Below, piece by piece: positions 53,701 through 63,498 of a stretch of DNA of 64,000 nucleotides. A program made the position numbers and the translations under genes. Below the pieces are notes generated by a model. The model made no database searches. It was not told the origin of the DNA and saw only the letters and a program-made list of their open reading frames with translations. The stretch is from Bombyx mori (taxonomy: Eukaryota; Arthropoda; Insecta; Lepidoptera; Bombycidae). The DNA is taken from NCBI RefSeq assembly GCF_030269925.1, contig NC_085121.1, forward strand, positions 8,573,501-8,637,500, read 5' to 3'. Every line of letters starts with the position of its first letter. Positions within the stretch are counted from its first letter, which is position 1.

Positions 53701-56135
53701 CTCAAGGCGTAGTCTCCCGGTAGGAATTGGAAGAAGAGGAGGAGTTTGGTCTTCCTCTTCTCCCTCTTCTTCTCTGGAGGCGCCGGAGTCCGACATAACC
53801 CGGTCTATTACCCCTCTCAACCGGGTATCCGTAAATGGATACCCTAGCATTAAAAAAAAAAAAAAAGGTATCGTGCTGTGAATTCATACGGACAATAATC
53901 ATTCAACTAATTCTGGGCGTCCAGCAATCAAGTGTTCAGGTTTAAAAAGAAGAAGACCCATTATTCAAACTACCGCACGTCCCGAAATGACTTTCATTAC
54001 TAACGTAATTACTCGTGGTAGGGCCTCTTGTAAGTCCGCACGGGTAGGTATACCACCACCCTGCCTATTTCTGGCGTGAAGCAGTAATGCGTTTCGGTTT
54101 GAAAGATGGGTGGCGCATTTACGTTGTAGTTTGTCTGTGGTCTCCAGCGCTTAACACCAGATGGGTTGTGAGCTCGTCCACCCATCTAAGCGATAAATAA
54201 AAAATAAAAAACTCGATGTGCCCTATTGGGCCTTACCTACGTCCATAAAGAAGAAACGAAAAACAATAAATCACAATTATCATTGTTGCAGTTACATAAG
54301 CAATTTCGGTAATAAAGTCTGTGGTAGAGATATCGCAATACTAATAAGTTCTTCATTGAATCGGGAGGGATTCGATCATAATAAAGAGATAAGCGAATCC
54401 GAGAGGTTGAAGGAGGTGTTACAGCAGTTGAGAAGGCACAAGTTCTGGCTGCACACCGCGTTGGACGTGGTCTGCGACAATTTGCAGTTTCTGAAAAGTC
54501 GATTCAACGACAGGGATATTATCAAAAACTGTCAGCTGGTTTTGTATCCTGTGTAAGTTTTCATTTTACATTTAGCTTCGCGTACATCACTACATAGTAT
54601 AAAACAAACTCGCTTTCTGTCCCTATATCTGACTGTCCCTATGTATTGTATATTTTGATGCGGTTTTTTTTAATAGATAGAGTGATTGAAGAGGAAGGTT
54701 TATATGTATAATAACATCCATTAAATAGTGGAGAAATCAATATTAAATTACAGTTTCCGAAGCGAAGCGAGGGCGGGTCGCTAGTTTTATAAGTAAAGCA
54801 CTTTTTCATGTACAGTAAGTACCAGGACGATAAATATTGCACATCGATCTTTGTAAAGATACAATTGGGTAATTTCGGCTTCGTAGAGCGTTATTTATGC
54901 CGCACGAAACACGAACAGTCTGGTATTTATTATGTCCACAAACTACCGTCATCTACGTCACATACGTAGTCTTTCAAAGGTCTTCTTTTTCTTTCATCCC
55001 ATAGACGTTCACTGCTAGGCACAGGCTTCTCACACTAGAATCGCCACAACAATCGGTATGGCGCAGATTTCATCCAGCCGATTTCCACGACTTTTATCAG
55101 GGCGTTGGTCCACCTTGTGGGACGTCTACTCACATTATGTCTTTCGTTATGCGGTTGCCACTGGATAGCAATTTTTTTTTTATTCCAAAGGTCTTTGTGC
55201 AATATTTGTCGCCAATTACTGTTCTTGTTTTTTTGAAACCATGCCCCTACCTCCCTTTGATGGTGCCTATACAAATCTTTGAAGTTTCAACAATAACTAT
55301 ACAAACACGTTTCAATTTATCAACATAAAATTACATAAAATGGTATATAAAACTTTTTACAAGTCTTCGACTGACACTTTTTTTACTCGCCTAAAGTTAA
55401 GTAACAAAACTTTAACTTATGAAATACAAATTTTATATTTTGCTGCGCGCGTTCATGCCAGGCAAAAGATTTTTTTTTGTTTTTTTTTTTCGTCAACGTC
55501 TTTGCGGCCTGGAAATAAACAATATAATTAATTACTGTTTTACAAGATACATCGAAAACCTTCTTTAAAGCCATTAATAAGATAACATAAAAAAAAACTT
55601 GATCAAAATATAGTTGAGCTGTTTGTGGACTTACTCATGTTTTACCATCGTAGCATTTACCACCAAAGATCACCTTTACTACTTATCATTCAGCACTGTA
55701 GCGAACAGCACAGTTCAAACTCCACAATTTGGCCGTAATTACATTTTTTTAAAGTTCGCAATAGTTATCAGCGTTTATACATTACTGGTGTTTATGAGCG
55801 ATGGTGACCACTAACCATTATGTCTCTGTTAATATAAATTATCTGTCCGCCCTTAATAATCACGTAATAAAAAAACAGATTCTCAATAATTTTCAATTCT
55901 TCATTTCAGAACTGAAATAGAACAATATATAACTAAATTATTAGACATTCGAGACAATAAAGAAATCCATTCACAGGACCGAGGAAATATGTATTACAAT
56001 AATTTGAATTATGAAAAGCTAACTGGTGAACAGATTCTGAGTTTAGTATTATATGAGATAGAGAAGAAGTATCATTTTAGCGGAGATGGAATATGGGGAA
56101 TGCAGGACGGTGTTAAAGTGGAATCGCGGGTCTAA
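47632..56135 (+). CDS. mTERF5: Mitochondrial transcription termination factor (mTERF) family protein, mTERF5-like, eight exons
   Basis: mTERF proteins bind nucleic acid in mitochondria through stacked helical repeats and act on mitochondrial transcription or ribosomes (family knowledge). Join 47632-47755, 48135-48372, 49463-49623, 51165-51505, 51956-52087, 53181-53299, 54292-54552, 55910-56135. All junctions are GT/AG with matching phases, giving 533 residues. The first 35 residues are rich in Arg, Lys, Ser and Leu without acidic residues (MGIYVRNLLN, KKLTRRYSN), like a mitochondrial presequence. mTERF-type repeats are visible around LKYTIQILNKFNITPLEAC (residues about 60-80) and across the exon 5/6 joint (TNPR then VLSMVVHKKKMLSRLSKIQ). 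Assignment to mTERF5 rather than another paralogue is tentative. Introns carry SINEs and LINE scraps. Confidence 0.85.
48135..48372 (+). CDS. mTERF5: mTERF exon 2
   Basis: 238 nt between TTCCAG and GTAAGT. Encodes QHPNIDKLSHDQLKYTIQIL. Confidence 0.88.
48611..49206 (+). pseudogene. CR1-like LINE 3' scrap split by a 481-bp insertion
   Basis: 48611-48665 and 49147-49206 together reproduce the last ~50 ORF2 bases and the 3' tail of the CR1-like LINE (AGGCAGCGGCTTGGC, CACTCACCATCAGGTGGGCC). The insertion at 48666-49146 separates them. Lies in mTERF intron 2. Confidence 0.8.
48666..49146. mobile_element. Unclassified 481-bp insertion (solo-LTR-like)
   Basis: It is bounded by GTAAC on both sides (48661-48665 and 49147-49151). 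It contains TATAAAAGG near 48828 and AATAAAATAAA near 49062. The ends are not TG/CA, so the LTR interpretation is weak. Confidence 0.5.
49463..49623 (+). CDS. mTERF5: mTERF exon 3
   Basis: 161 nt between GTTACAG and GTATGT. Encodes YHTLVRSRTIAKLKKDGLIK. Confidence 0.85.
49740..50237. other. mTERF intron 3 sequence, nothing recognised
   Basis: A GC-richer patch around 49860-50040 may be an old repeat. No match elsewhere in the window was seen. Confidence 0.35.
50238..50423 (-). repeat. CR1-tailed SINE with internal deletion
   Basis: Poly-T, GTGTGGACG, then a jump straight to CGCCACCCACC: about 55 bases of the tail block are missing. Confidence 0.78.
50842..51108 (+). mobile_element. Bm1-type repeat
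   Basis: Runs from TACCGGTCATCGTTCTCATC, collinear with the Jockey ORF2 3' end, to ATCAGCATAGGTAGG plus A-rich tail. Lies in mTERF intron 3. Confidence 0.82.
51165..51505 (+). CDS. mTERF5: mTERF exon 4
   Basis: 341 nt between TTTCAG and GTAAGT. Encodes MCVLENYLKWRLSIETDEF. A SINE derivative begins only about eleven bases past its donor. Confidence 0.88.
51517..51640 (+). repeat. Rearranged CR1-tailed SINE 3' end
   Basis: The first ~25 bases (T-run, AGCTTAGCTGGGTGGACGA) are the tail in inverted orientation. Then the plus-strand GGCGCATTTACGTCGTAGATG... block runs to poly-A. Confidence 0.7.
51956..52087 (+). CDS. mTERF5: mTERF exon 5
   Basis: 132 nt, 44 codons, between CGCAG and GTAAGT. Encodes CMCPETVRERLKELASLKEY. 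Confidence 0.85.
52536..52610 (-). repeat. tRNA-like sequence, probable SINE head
   Basis: The minus strand has a box-A-like TGGTGCAGTATTTAG (52603-52589) and a box-B GGGTTCGATTCC (52560-52549). It is followed downstream on that strand by non-tRNA sequence into about 52300. The stems are imperfect, so a pol III SINE is more likely than a working tRNA gene. Confidence 0.55.
52690..52873 (+). mobile_element. Bm1-type repeat, 5'-truncated
   Basis: From GCCCACTGAGTTTCTCGCCC to CAGCTTAGTTAGGAAAAG. In mTERF intron 5. Confidence 0.82.
53181..53299 (+). CDS. mTERF5: mTERF exon 6
   Basis: 119 nt between ATGCAG and GTAAGT. Encodes VLSMVVHKKKMLSRLSKIQ. Confidence 0.87.
53680..53867 (+). mobile_element. 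Short 5'-truncated LINE 3' end with 12-bp duplication
   Basis: A perfect duplication GTATCGTGCTGT flanks it (53668-53679, 53868-53879). Poly-A follows GATACCCTAGCATT. The GC-rich body, with GGCGCCGGAGTCCGACATAA, is related to the reverse complement of 25720-25905. The parent LINE is not in the window. Confidence 0.8.
54012..54212 (+). repeat. CR1-tailed SINE with internal deletion
   Basis: Starts at ACTCGTGGTAGGGCCTC and lacks about 50 bases between GTTTGAAAG and the GGTGGCGCATTTACG block. Confidence 0.8.
54292..54552 (+). CDS. mTERF5: mTERF exon 7
   Basis: 261 nt between TTGCAG and GTAAGT. Encodes VCGRDIAILISSSLNREGF and LRRHKFWLHTALDVVCDN. Confidence 0.88.
54560..54787 (+). repeat. Non-autonomous Helitron-like repeat
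   Basis: Closely matches 26560-26784, ending GGGCGGGTCGCTAGT. Lies in mTERF intron 7. Confidence 0.55.
54990..55274 (-). pseudogene. LINE C-terminal reverse-transcriptase scrap
   Basis: The minus-strand frame has SRRPTRWTNALIKVVEIGWM, the RPp.RW-d motif typical of LINE ORF2 C-termini (RTE or R4-like). After its stop comes a further out-of-frame remnant. Confidence 0.6.
55910..56135 (+). CDS. mTERF5: mTERF exon 8 and stop
   Basis: 226 nt after TTTCAG. Encodes LTGEQILSLVLYEIEKKYHF, ends TAA. AATAAA follows at 56145. Confidence 0.87.
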
Positions 56136-56144
56136 AAAAAACTT

Positions 56145-56150
56145 AATAAA
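56145..56150 (+). terminator. Candidate poly-A signal of the mTERF gene
   Basis: AATAAA ten bases after the TAA stop, with further AATAAA-like repeats to 56160. A very short 3' UTR is implied. Confidence 0.5.
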
Positions 56151-56261
56151 TAAATAAAAATGTAAACTGTTTTTTTTTAAGTTATGATAGCGATGATGAC
56201 AAAGAGCAGATCATGCTCGGTTTCAACAATCTGTTTGCGATCGGAAAATTTCTATCAATAT

Positions 56262-56455
56262 ACTGGTGGTAGGGCGTCCTGTGAGCCTACAAGGATACCA
56301 ACACCCCGCCTGCGGTTGTACAACAGAACTAGGACGTAAAACTCAAGTCTCAAAGTGTGTGGTGGCTTTTACGCTGTTGATGTCTATGGGTGCTGGTAAC
56401 CACTCAACACCAGATGGGCCGTGAGCTCGTTTACCCGTGAGAGCAATAAAAAATT
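56262..56455 (+). repeat. Decayed CR1-tailed SINE
   Basis: ACTGGTGGTAGGGCGTCCTG to GAGAGCAATAAAAAA, with many substitutions and short deletions. Confidence 0.7.
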
Positions 56456-56769
56456 ATTTATTCTTTAAATATATTGTTACTCACAAAAAAAATTGAGATC
56501 TTTCAACCCGAGATCTAAAGAATATGTATTAGGGGTTAAAGTATGAAATTGCCGATTTGTACTAATGAAGGGCCGTCAAACATTCATTCGCAAACTTAGC
56601 GGCTGTGCAAATGGGTTCGGTACTCAATTTGCGAACCCGTTTGTGCTTCCTCCTACACTTGTTTACGAATGTCTCACGAATTTCTCCTCCTTTTTAATTC
56701 GTCAATAGAACATTGAAGAGAAAAAGAGTTTTGAATTCTTTCCAGCCAGCAGTTATTAACAGCCACGCT

Positions 56770-57202
56770 GTTTTTTTTTTTCTTAGATGGGTGGACGAGC
56801 TCACAGTCCACCTGATGTAAAGTGGTTACTGGAGCCCATAGACATCCACAACGTAAATGCGCCACCCACCTTGAGATACAAGTTCTAAGGTCTCAAGTAA
56901 CGACGGCTGACCCACCCTTCAAACCGAAACGCATTACTGCTTCACGGCAGAAATAGACAGGGTGGTGGTACCCACCCGCGCGGACTCACAAGAGGTCCTA
57001 TCACCAGTAATTACGCAAATTATAATTTTGCGGGTTTCATTTTTATTACACGATGTTATTCCTTCACCGTGGAAGTCAATCGTGAACATTTGTTGAGTAC
57101 GTATGTCATTAGAAAAATTGGTACCCGCCTGCGGGATTCGAACACCGGTGCATCGCTCAACACGAATGGACCGGACGTCTTATCCGTTAGGCCATGACGA
57201 CT
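56770..57202 (-). mobile_element. Full-length SINE: tRNA-like head, body, CR1-like tail
   Basis: On the minus strand the order is as follows. A tRNA-like head (57202-57122) has box A TGGCCTAACGG (57194-57184) and box B GTTCGAATCCC (57143-57133), resembling an Arg-type tRNA. The body (57120-57005) ends AATTATAATTTGCGTAATTA. The ACTGGTGATAGGACC part follows, then the CACCTGATG-type tail block and the A-run. It is the only copy here with both pol III boxes and the tail, and it defines the family; most other copies start at ACTGGTGG. Confidence 0.82.
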
Positions 57203-57316
57203 ACATCATTTACATTTTATGGAATTTCTTTTGATGAAGATACGCTACTCAGTAGACGTCACAATCTATGAAACTAGCGAAACGTCCGTTGCCTTCGCAA
57301 TCCTAGGCGCAACTGG

Positions 57317-57794
57317 TCACACGAATGTGTGGGAGACTACGCGAAGGATCGCGGTTCGCGCGCTTTGATGTCTGTTAAAAAACCGACACAGCTTGGAAAA
57401 CCACGAATGCAGCGAAAACTTTGCATAATCATTTGCAAATGTCGTCCTACACTTGCGGGTTTGCGTATTCGTGCGAATGTGAGTGACCGGTATAAAAATT
57501 GTGTTGTAGATATGCAAACTGTGTGAAAGCATTTTGTACTGCCTCCTGGGAAGATTTTTTTTATCACGTAGAAAATTGTCCAAATCACGAAAAAAATGGT
57601 AGTCCTTTGGAGCAAGGTCTGACGAATACGGAGGGTGACGAATGGTTGAATGGTTTCTAATTGCAGTTCCTCTAACTACAGTTAAAACGGTTTCTCGTGC
57701 TGTATGAGGACTCGCGTTATCATGGAGCAATAATGGTGAAAATCGATTCATGAGTCGGGGCTGTTTCATTGCAAGTTTTGCTATCATTGATCGG
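57317..57794 (-). pseudogene. Mariner transposase, C-terminal half
   Basis: The minus-strand frame starts MIAKLAMKQPRLMNRFSPLL and has the second catalytic Asp in LLHDNASPHTA and the third in the YSSDLAPKDYHFF region. Frame breaks follow downstream. It continues at 62675-63335 on the other side of the Bel-Pao insertion. Confidence 0.82.
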
Positions 57795-57999
57795 TGTTTA
57801 ATGTAAAAATCTTCAAATCTGGTTACATTAATTCAACTAGTAATATGGACTAACGACTCTTTTTATTAATAACCGTAAAAGGAGGATGGATAGAAATTAA
57901 GAAAAATCAATCAGATTTGAAGTTAGTAATTAAGCAAAATTGTTCGCACGCTGTTTTTTCTTTTAATAAATTTTTGGGTTAAAAAGTGTAGTTTTAACA
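57795..57999 (+). repeat. 5' LTR, 205 bp
   Basis: Begins TGTTTAATGTAAAAATC and ends GTAGTTTTAACA. Confidence 0.92.
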
Positions 58000-58213
58000 T
58001 GTTTGGTCCTTCGAGAACTGGATTATAAGTGCAAAAAACAATAGTGTAAAAGGCTAAGTGCTAATTACTGCGAGTTGGTTTATGAACTATTTCACAAACT
58101 TGGACATTTAAACAGTGCGTAATTAATTTTGGATTTGGTACGATACTTGGACTATAGTAATTGCTAATATTTAGAAAGTGATTTGGACGAATACAATTTT
58201 TGTTACGTAAACA

Positions 58214-59182
58214 ATGGCTCAACTTTGTGAATCACAAAAAACGTTATCAGAACGTATTTCTAAGTTACAAAGTAATACTAAAAAGACGTCTAAATCAAGA
58301 TACACACTTGGCTATCTACAAACACGCTTAGAAACATTAGAAAGTTATTGGTCTAAGTATCAAACTCAATATGAGATGATTAAGTCAACGGTTACTAAAA
58401 CTGAATTGGAGCAATTACAATTTAATGCCGAAAGTCTATACGAGACAACTGAAGAGATATACCTAGAATTTAAGGGATTATTAAAGGATTATTTGTTGGA
58501 ATTTTCGAAAGGTCAAGGTCAACCACAATCATACCTATATAATACTACGCAGAGTTTTTTAGCAACAAATGATGGTGAGACCACCCCGATTAGAACTAAA
58601 TTACCTCCTTTATCGATTCCAAAGTTCGCCGGTAATTATAACGACTGGACAAGTTTTAAAGATTTGTTTAAGGCTCTCGTGCATGACAACGTGCATCTAA
58701 CAACGATTGAAAAACATCATTATTTAAAAACGAGCTTATCGGGAGAGGCTGAACAACTTCTAAAACATTTTGCACTCACGGAGGCTAATTACCATAAGGC
58801 TTGGAGCACACTTGAGAGAAGATACAATAACAAACGTATGATTGTCACTACAATAATTAGCCGCCTTTTAAATCAAAAGAAGATGAACACAGAATGTTTT
58901 AAAAGCCTAAAGGAAATTTTAGATACTACGAAGGAATGTTTGAATTCTCTTGACCATATCGGCGTGGATACATACCTCCACATGGGATGCAATTATCGTT
59001 CATTTAGTTGTATCCAAATTGGACTTAGAAACACACAAACAATGGGAACAGTCACTTGGATCATCTCAAGACATACCCACATTTACCATTTTATAATTAT
59101 TTTTAGAAAATCGTTTCCGTTCTATGGAGATGGTAAATGTTACCCACAAAAAAGACCAACCGCAGAAAAAAGACTTAACTAA
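58214..59182 (+). pseudogene. Bel-Pao Gag, N-terminal part, frameshifted at the end
   Basis: Starts at MAQLCESQKT and contains a coiled-coil-like N-terminus and the conserved Gag block around LPPLSIPKFAGNYNDW (DUF1759-like) with SGEAEQLL. Up to about residue 255 it is family-like. After about 58975 the reading frame slips, and the last ~70 residues are out of frame. The proper frame resumes in the next entry and also carries a stop in between. Confidence 0.85.
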
Positions 59183-60257
59183 AAATTATACAACCCAAAA
59201 ACCCACAAATATGAAGTCATTTGTCACAGAAGTAAGCAGCAAATGCACTTATTGCTCACAAAACCATTATATTTGTCACTGTAAAGAATTAACTAAAAAT
59301 TATACAACCCAAAAACCCACAAATATGAAGTCATTTGTCACAGAAGTAAGCAGCAAATGCACTTATTGCTCACAAAACCATTATATTTGTCACTGTAAAG
59401 AATTCACCGCATTAGATGTTCCTCAACGTCAGGATTTTATTAAGAAGAATGGCATTTGTTTTAATTGCCTTGTAAAGGGTCACTCCGTTAATGCGTGTAG
59501 GCAGAGCACCACCTGTAGAAAATGTTGTCGACGACATCACACTCTGTTGCACTTCACAAACCCTAACAAGACCACAGCAGTGCCGGAAAGCGATGCAGCA
59601 ACACCCAGTACACCTGAAACAAGCCAACCCACATCAACCGTCGTTTACAAGGCTGAGGTTGACAAAAACAGTGAGGAAGTATTATTGGCAATCGCACGAA
59701 TTGCATTTAAGTCGAGGAACGGCGACACGATAGTCTTGAGAGCACTGATTGATCCGTGCTCGCAATCAAACTTTGTTACTGAAGCGGCAGCTCAACTGCT
59801 TAATCTCGAGCGCACCTCAATCAGCGGAAAAATTACTGGCATATCATCTATACCGCTGACCACCAAGTCACAAGTTACGTTGAACTTTCATGCTATAAGA
59901 AATTCATCACACATGATCACAGCTAAGGCGTACGTCCTTAGACGAATAAATTCGAGATTACCATCACAAGAGCTCCCATCAGATACCTGGCCTTCTTCTG
60001 AGATTTCGGATCTTGCGGATCCACACTTCCACAAGCCAGGATCTATCGACGTGCTATTAGGTGCAGTTGTATATGCGCATATTATTCTTGACGGAATAAT
60101 AAAACGCAATGAGTCTCTGGTCGCTTTGAACTCAAGATTGGGATGGCTGGTAAGCGGCGAAGTTGCGCAGTCTGGCCATCAGTCACACAATGTAGTTGTT
60201 ATGCACACACAAGTCGAAGTTGATCAGTTGCTACGTCAATTTTGGGAGATTGATTAA
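59124..60257 (+). pseudogene. Bel-Pao zinc knuckles and protease region
   Basis: Contains a perfectly duplicated 38-codon unit (59175-59288, 59289-59402), each with CTYCSQNHYICHC, then further knuckles (CFNCLVKGHSVNAC, CRKCCRRHHTLLH) and a protease-like segment LIDPCSQSNFVTE. Ends with a stop at 60257 just before the RT frame. Confidence 0.83.
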
Positions 60258-60269
60258 TATTCACCAAAC

Positions 60270-61106
60270 ATGAAGCCTCTGTCAAAACTTGAAATGCAGT
60301 GTGAAGAGCATTTTAAGAAAACTCACACTCGAAACACTGACGGTCGATATGAGGTTCGCCTACCCTTCAAGGACGAAGACGCTCCAAATTTAGGCAACTC
60401 CAGACAACTTGCTTTGAAACGCTTACATCAGATGGAGAATAAGTTTAAGCGAAGACCCGAGTTTCACGAAGAATACAGCAAGTTCATGAGACAATATGAG
60501 TCACTCGGTCACATGGAGGTCGTCCCTGAAACAGAGAAGATGAATAGAGCTTATTACTTACCACATCATGCTGTTATTCGTGCCTCGAACCTCACTACAA
60601 AGTTGCGCGTAGTTTTTGACGGAAGCGCTAAGCCTGTAGACGGAAACTCACTTAACGATGAGCTACTCATCGGCCCACCGCTGCAACAAGATATACGAGA
60701 TTTAGTAACACGGTGGAGACAACATAAGTACTGCCTAGTAGCTGATATACAACACATGTACCGACAGATACTTATTTCAAAGCAAGACACTGATTACCAG
60801 AGAATCTTGTGGCGCGAGTCATCGGAAGACCCGATTAGAGAATATCGGTTACTTACCATCACATATGTCAGTTCATGTGCTCCATATCTTGCTATAAGGA
60901 CACTTCATAAACTTGCAGAGGACGAACGTGGAGAGTTTCCTGAAGCTGAACTTCTAAAAACTGATCTCTATATGGACGATTTGATGACGGGCTCATCTAC
61001 AGAAGAAGACACTCAACGGCTTCAACGTCGCTTAACTGAACTGTTTAAGCGTGGCGGTTTTCTTCTACACAAGTGGTCGTCTAATAGTGAAACGGTTTAC
61101 CTTTGA
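60270..61106 (+). pseudogene. Bel-Pao reverse transcriptase, N-terminal half
   Basis: Motifs include YYLPHHAVIR, LRVVFDGSAK, LNDELLIGPPLQQDIRDL, the palm Asp in LVADIQHMYRQI, and the catalytic YMDDLMTG. The sequence stops soon after, at HKWSSN. The thumb, RNase H and following region are absent because an internal deletion joins it to the integrase part near 61100. Confidence 0.87.
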
Positions 61107-62215
61107 ATCCGATCCTAGACAATGAGAAAATTATTAGAGTCGGTGGACGTCTTGTAAATGCTCAAATACCACCTGATATGAAGTCTCCTATAATCTTACA
61201 TCACAAATGTAACTTAGCAAAGTTGATTGTAATTGATGCTCATTTGAGAACACTACATGGTAGAAATTCGCTCACATTAAATGTTGTCTACCAAAAATAT
61301 TGGATTCTCCGAGCAAAGAACTTAGTAAAAAAGATTTTAAGATTATGTAAACCTTGTTTTACCCAAACTGCACGACCTATGACTCCGTTAATGGGTAATT
61401 TACCACAGTGCAGAGTCAATCCGTCACGCCCGTTTTCGACTAGCGGCGTAGACTTTTGTGGTCCATTTACGCTGAAACTGTACTCTGCTAGATGCACCAA
61501 AACATGTAAAGCTTACATAGGTGTGTTTTTATGTATGGTTACAAAGGCTATTCACCTTGAGCTGGTTAGTTCACTATCCAGTGCTGCGTTTTTAGCAGCC
61601 TTCAAACGTTTTACTTCCCGACGTGGGCATTGTATAGACATCTGGAGTGATTGTGGGACTAACTTCATAGGCGCGTCCAAAGAATTGGATCTCGCCTTCA
61701 AAAACAGTAAATCCACTGTCGTTGACGAAATCGCCCAACTGTTAGCTAACGACAGCACAACATGGCATTTCATTCCCCCTGGTGCCCCTCACTTTGGAGG
61801 ATTGTGGGAGGCAGGAGTTAAGTCCGTAAAAGGACATCTGAAACGTGTCGTAGGCGAGTCCTGCTTAACATTCGAAGAGTTTTGCACTCTGACCACACAG
61901 GTCGAGGCTTGTGTCAACTCTCGGCCTCTTACGTTGATTAGTTCTGTCGTTGATGAACTCCCGTTGACTCCTGGTCATTTTTTGATCGGCGAAGCACCGG
62001 TTACTATCCCTGAAGAAAGTTTCGTGGATACTCGACCTGACTATTTAAACCGATGGCAAAAGGTGCAACGTATGGTACAAAGTCTGTGGCGACGCTGGCA
62101 ATCTGAGTATCTTACTATGTTGCAACATCGATACAAATGGTCCCAGAATCACTCCGACATAAATGTTGGTACGGTTGTCTTAGTGAAAGATGATCGTTTA
62201 TCTCCAGGTAAATAA
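61103..62215 (+). pseudogene. Bel-Pao integrase region
   Basis: The region begins VGGRLVNAQIP, shows the HHCC-like zinc segment (H..H near HHKC/AHLRTLHGR, then CKPC), the integrase core (GVDFCGPF, IWSDCGTNFIGA, and Glu in the GGLWEAGVKSVK block), and a C-terminal FLIGEAPVT. A small frameshift at about 62212 puts the last ~45 codons (to about 62356) in another frame. Confidence 0.86.
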
Positions 62216-62469
62216 ATGGCTTTTGGGACGAATCGTGGCGAAGCACCCGAGAGCAGACGGTGTAACGCGTGTAGTCTCCTTACAATTTAAGGATCGTGTA
62301 TTTAAGAGACTTGTTACTAAACTGTGCCCTCTGCCTCTAGCTGCTTCAGAGCCTTAGTTAAGTTATAGTTTATAGTTTTGTTTTGTAGATTCTCACTCTA
62401 TTTAAGTTAAAGTTCAGATGTTTGTATCTTCCACGGTTAAAGGACCCATATAGTCCTTGGGCCGCGGCA

Positions 62470-62674
62470 TGTTTAATGTAAAAATCTTCAAATCTGGTTA
62501 CATTAATTCAACTAGTAATATGGACTAACGACTCTTTTTATTAATAACCGTAAAAGGAGGATGGATAGAAATTAAGAAAAATCAATCAGATTTGAAGTTA
62601 GTAATTAAGCAAAATTGTTCGCACGCTGTTTTTTCTTTTAATAAATTTTTGGGTTAAAAAGTGTAGTTTTAACA
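62470..62674 (+). repeat. 3' LTR, 205 bp
   Basis: Same length and, by eye, the same sequence as 57795-57999. Confidence 0.92.
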
Positions 62675-63335
62675 ATCGGAGTTCGGCCCAGTAGACATCT
62701 GCCATTCATTATTGCTTGACCAAATCGGAGAAAGCTATAGTGAATAACACTATGCTGAGACCACCAAACAGTTACCATTACTTTTTTATTGGTAAGCTTT
62801 TCATTAGGAACCTGTTGCGGAGTTTGATCTGGGATAGCCATTGCATTTTTCGTTTACGGTTATCGTAAAAAATCCACTTTTCATCACATATCACAATTCG
62901 ATCCAATATTCCTTCATTTCTGTATCGATTCAACAAGGCAACACAAGGTTCAACACGCGTTTCTTTCTGCTGATCAGTCAAATCATGAGGCACCCATTTT
63001 TCATATTTTTTTATTTCATTAATTTAACGCAAATGAGTCAATATTGTTGGTAAGGTAACGTTAAACGATGCCGCTAATTACTGGGTAGTTTGGCTCGAAT
63101 CGGCTTCCACCATCTCTTTCAATTCATTGTTAATCACATGTGTGGGCAGTCTTCCACGTGGTTCGTTCTTCAAATTAAAATTTCCATCATGAAAGCGTTT
63201 AAACCTAAATCGCACCGTGCGTTCATTAGCAGTCCCCTGTCCAAACGCAACATTGATATTGCGAGCTGTTTCTGCAGCGTAAGTCCTGTGTCGGAACTCG
63301 TATTCAAAAATCACTCGAATTTTCGAAGTATCCAT
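62675..63335 (-). pseudogene. Mariner transposase, N-terminal half
   Basis: Starts MDTSKIRVIFEYEFRHRT on the minus strand with the paired helix-turn-helix region (TARNINVAFGQGTANERTVR). A stop follows after ~85 codons. Later pieces such as IVICDEKWIFYDN (first catalytic Asp) and GNCL/VWW-type remnants are in shifted frames. Not functional. Confidence 0.83.
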
Positions 63336-63498
63336 CTTTCTTGTCTAAGCTGAATAAAAAAAACAACTGAAAGTCGATAATCGAATAATGCACATTTTTT
63401 TAAAAGAACAAGGAACCTCATAGTTACCATTTGAAAAAGTATCACTCAAAAATCTCAAACCATGAAGGTTCTATGTCAATTCGAAGTACCTATCTATA

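Larger units (their letters stand above)
57795..62674 (+). mobile_element. Bel-Pao LTR retrotransposon, 4.88 kb, degenerate
   Basis: The two LTRs are the same length and seemingly identical. The duplication ATCGG is at 57790-57794 and 62675-62679. Internal Gag, protease, RT and integrase coding remains are in the usual order. Breaks are described in the separate entries. After the left LTR, TGGTCCTTCGAGAAC is the probable primer-binding and leader region. The element is shorter than intact Bel-Pao elements because part of pol is deleted. Confidence 0.9.

Noticed and set aside
57122..57202. Functional tRNA-Arg gene
   Set aside because: Boxes A and B are present, but the sequence runs straight into the SINE body and a truncated copy of the same unit exists at 27475-27510; stems are imperfect.
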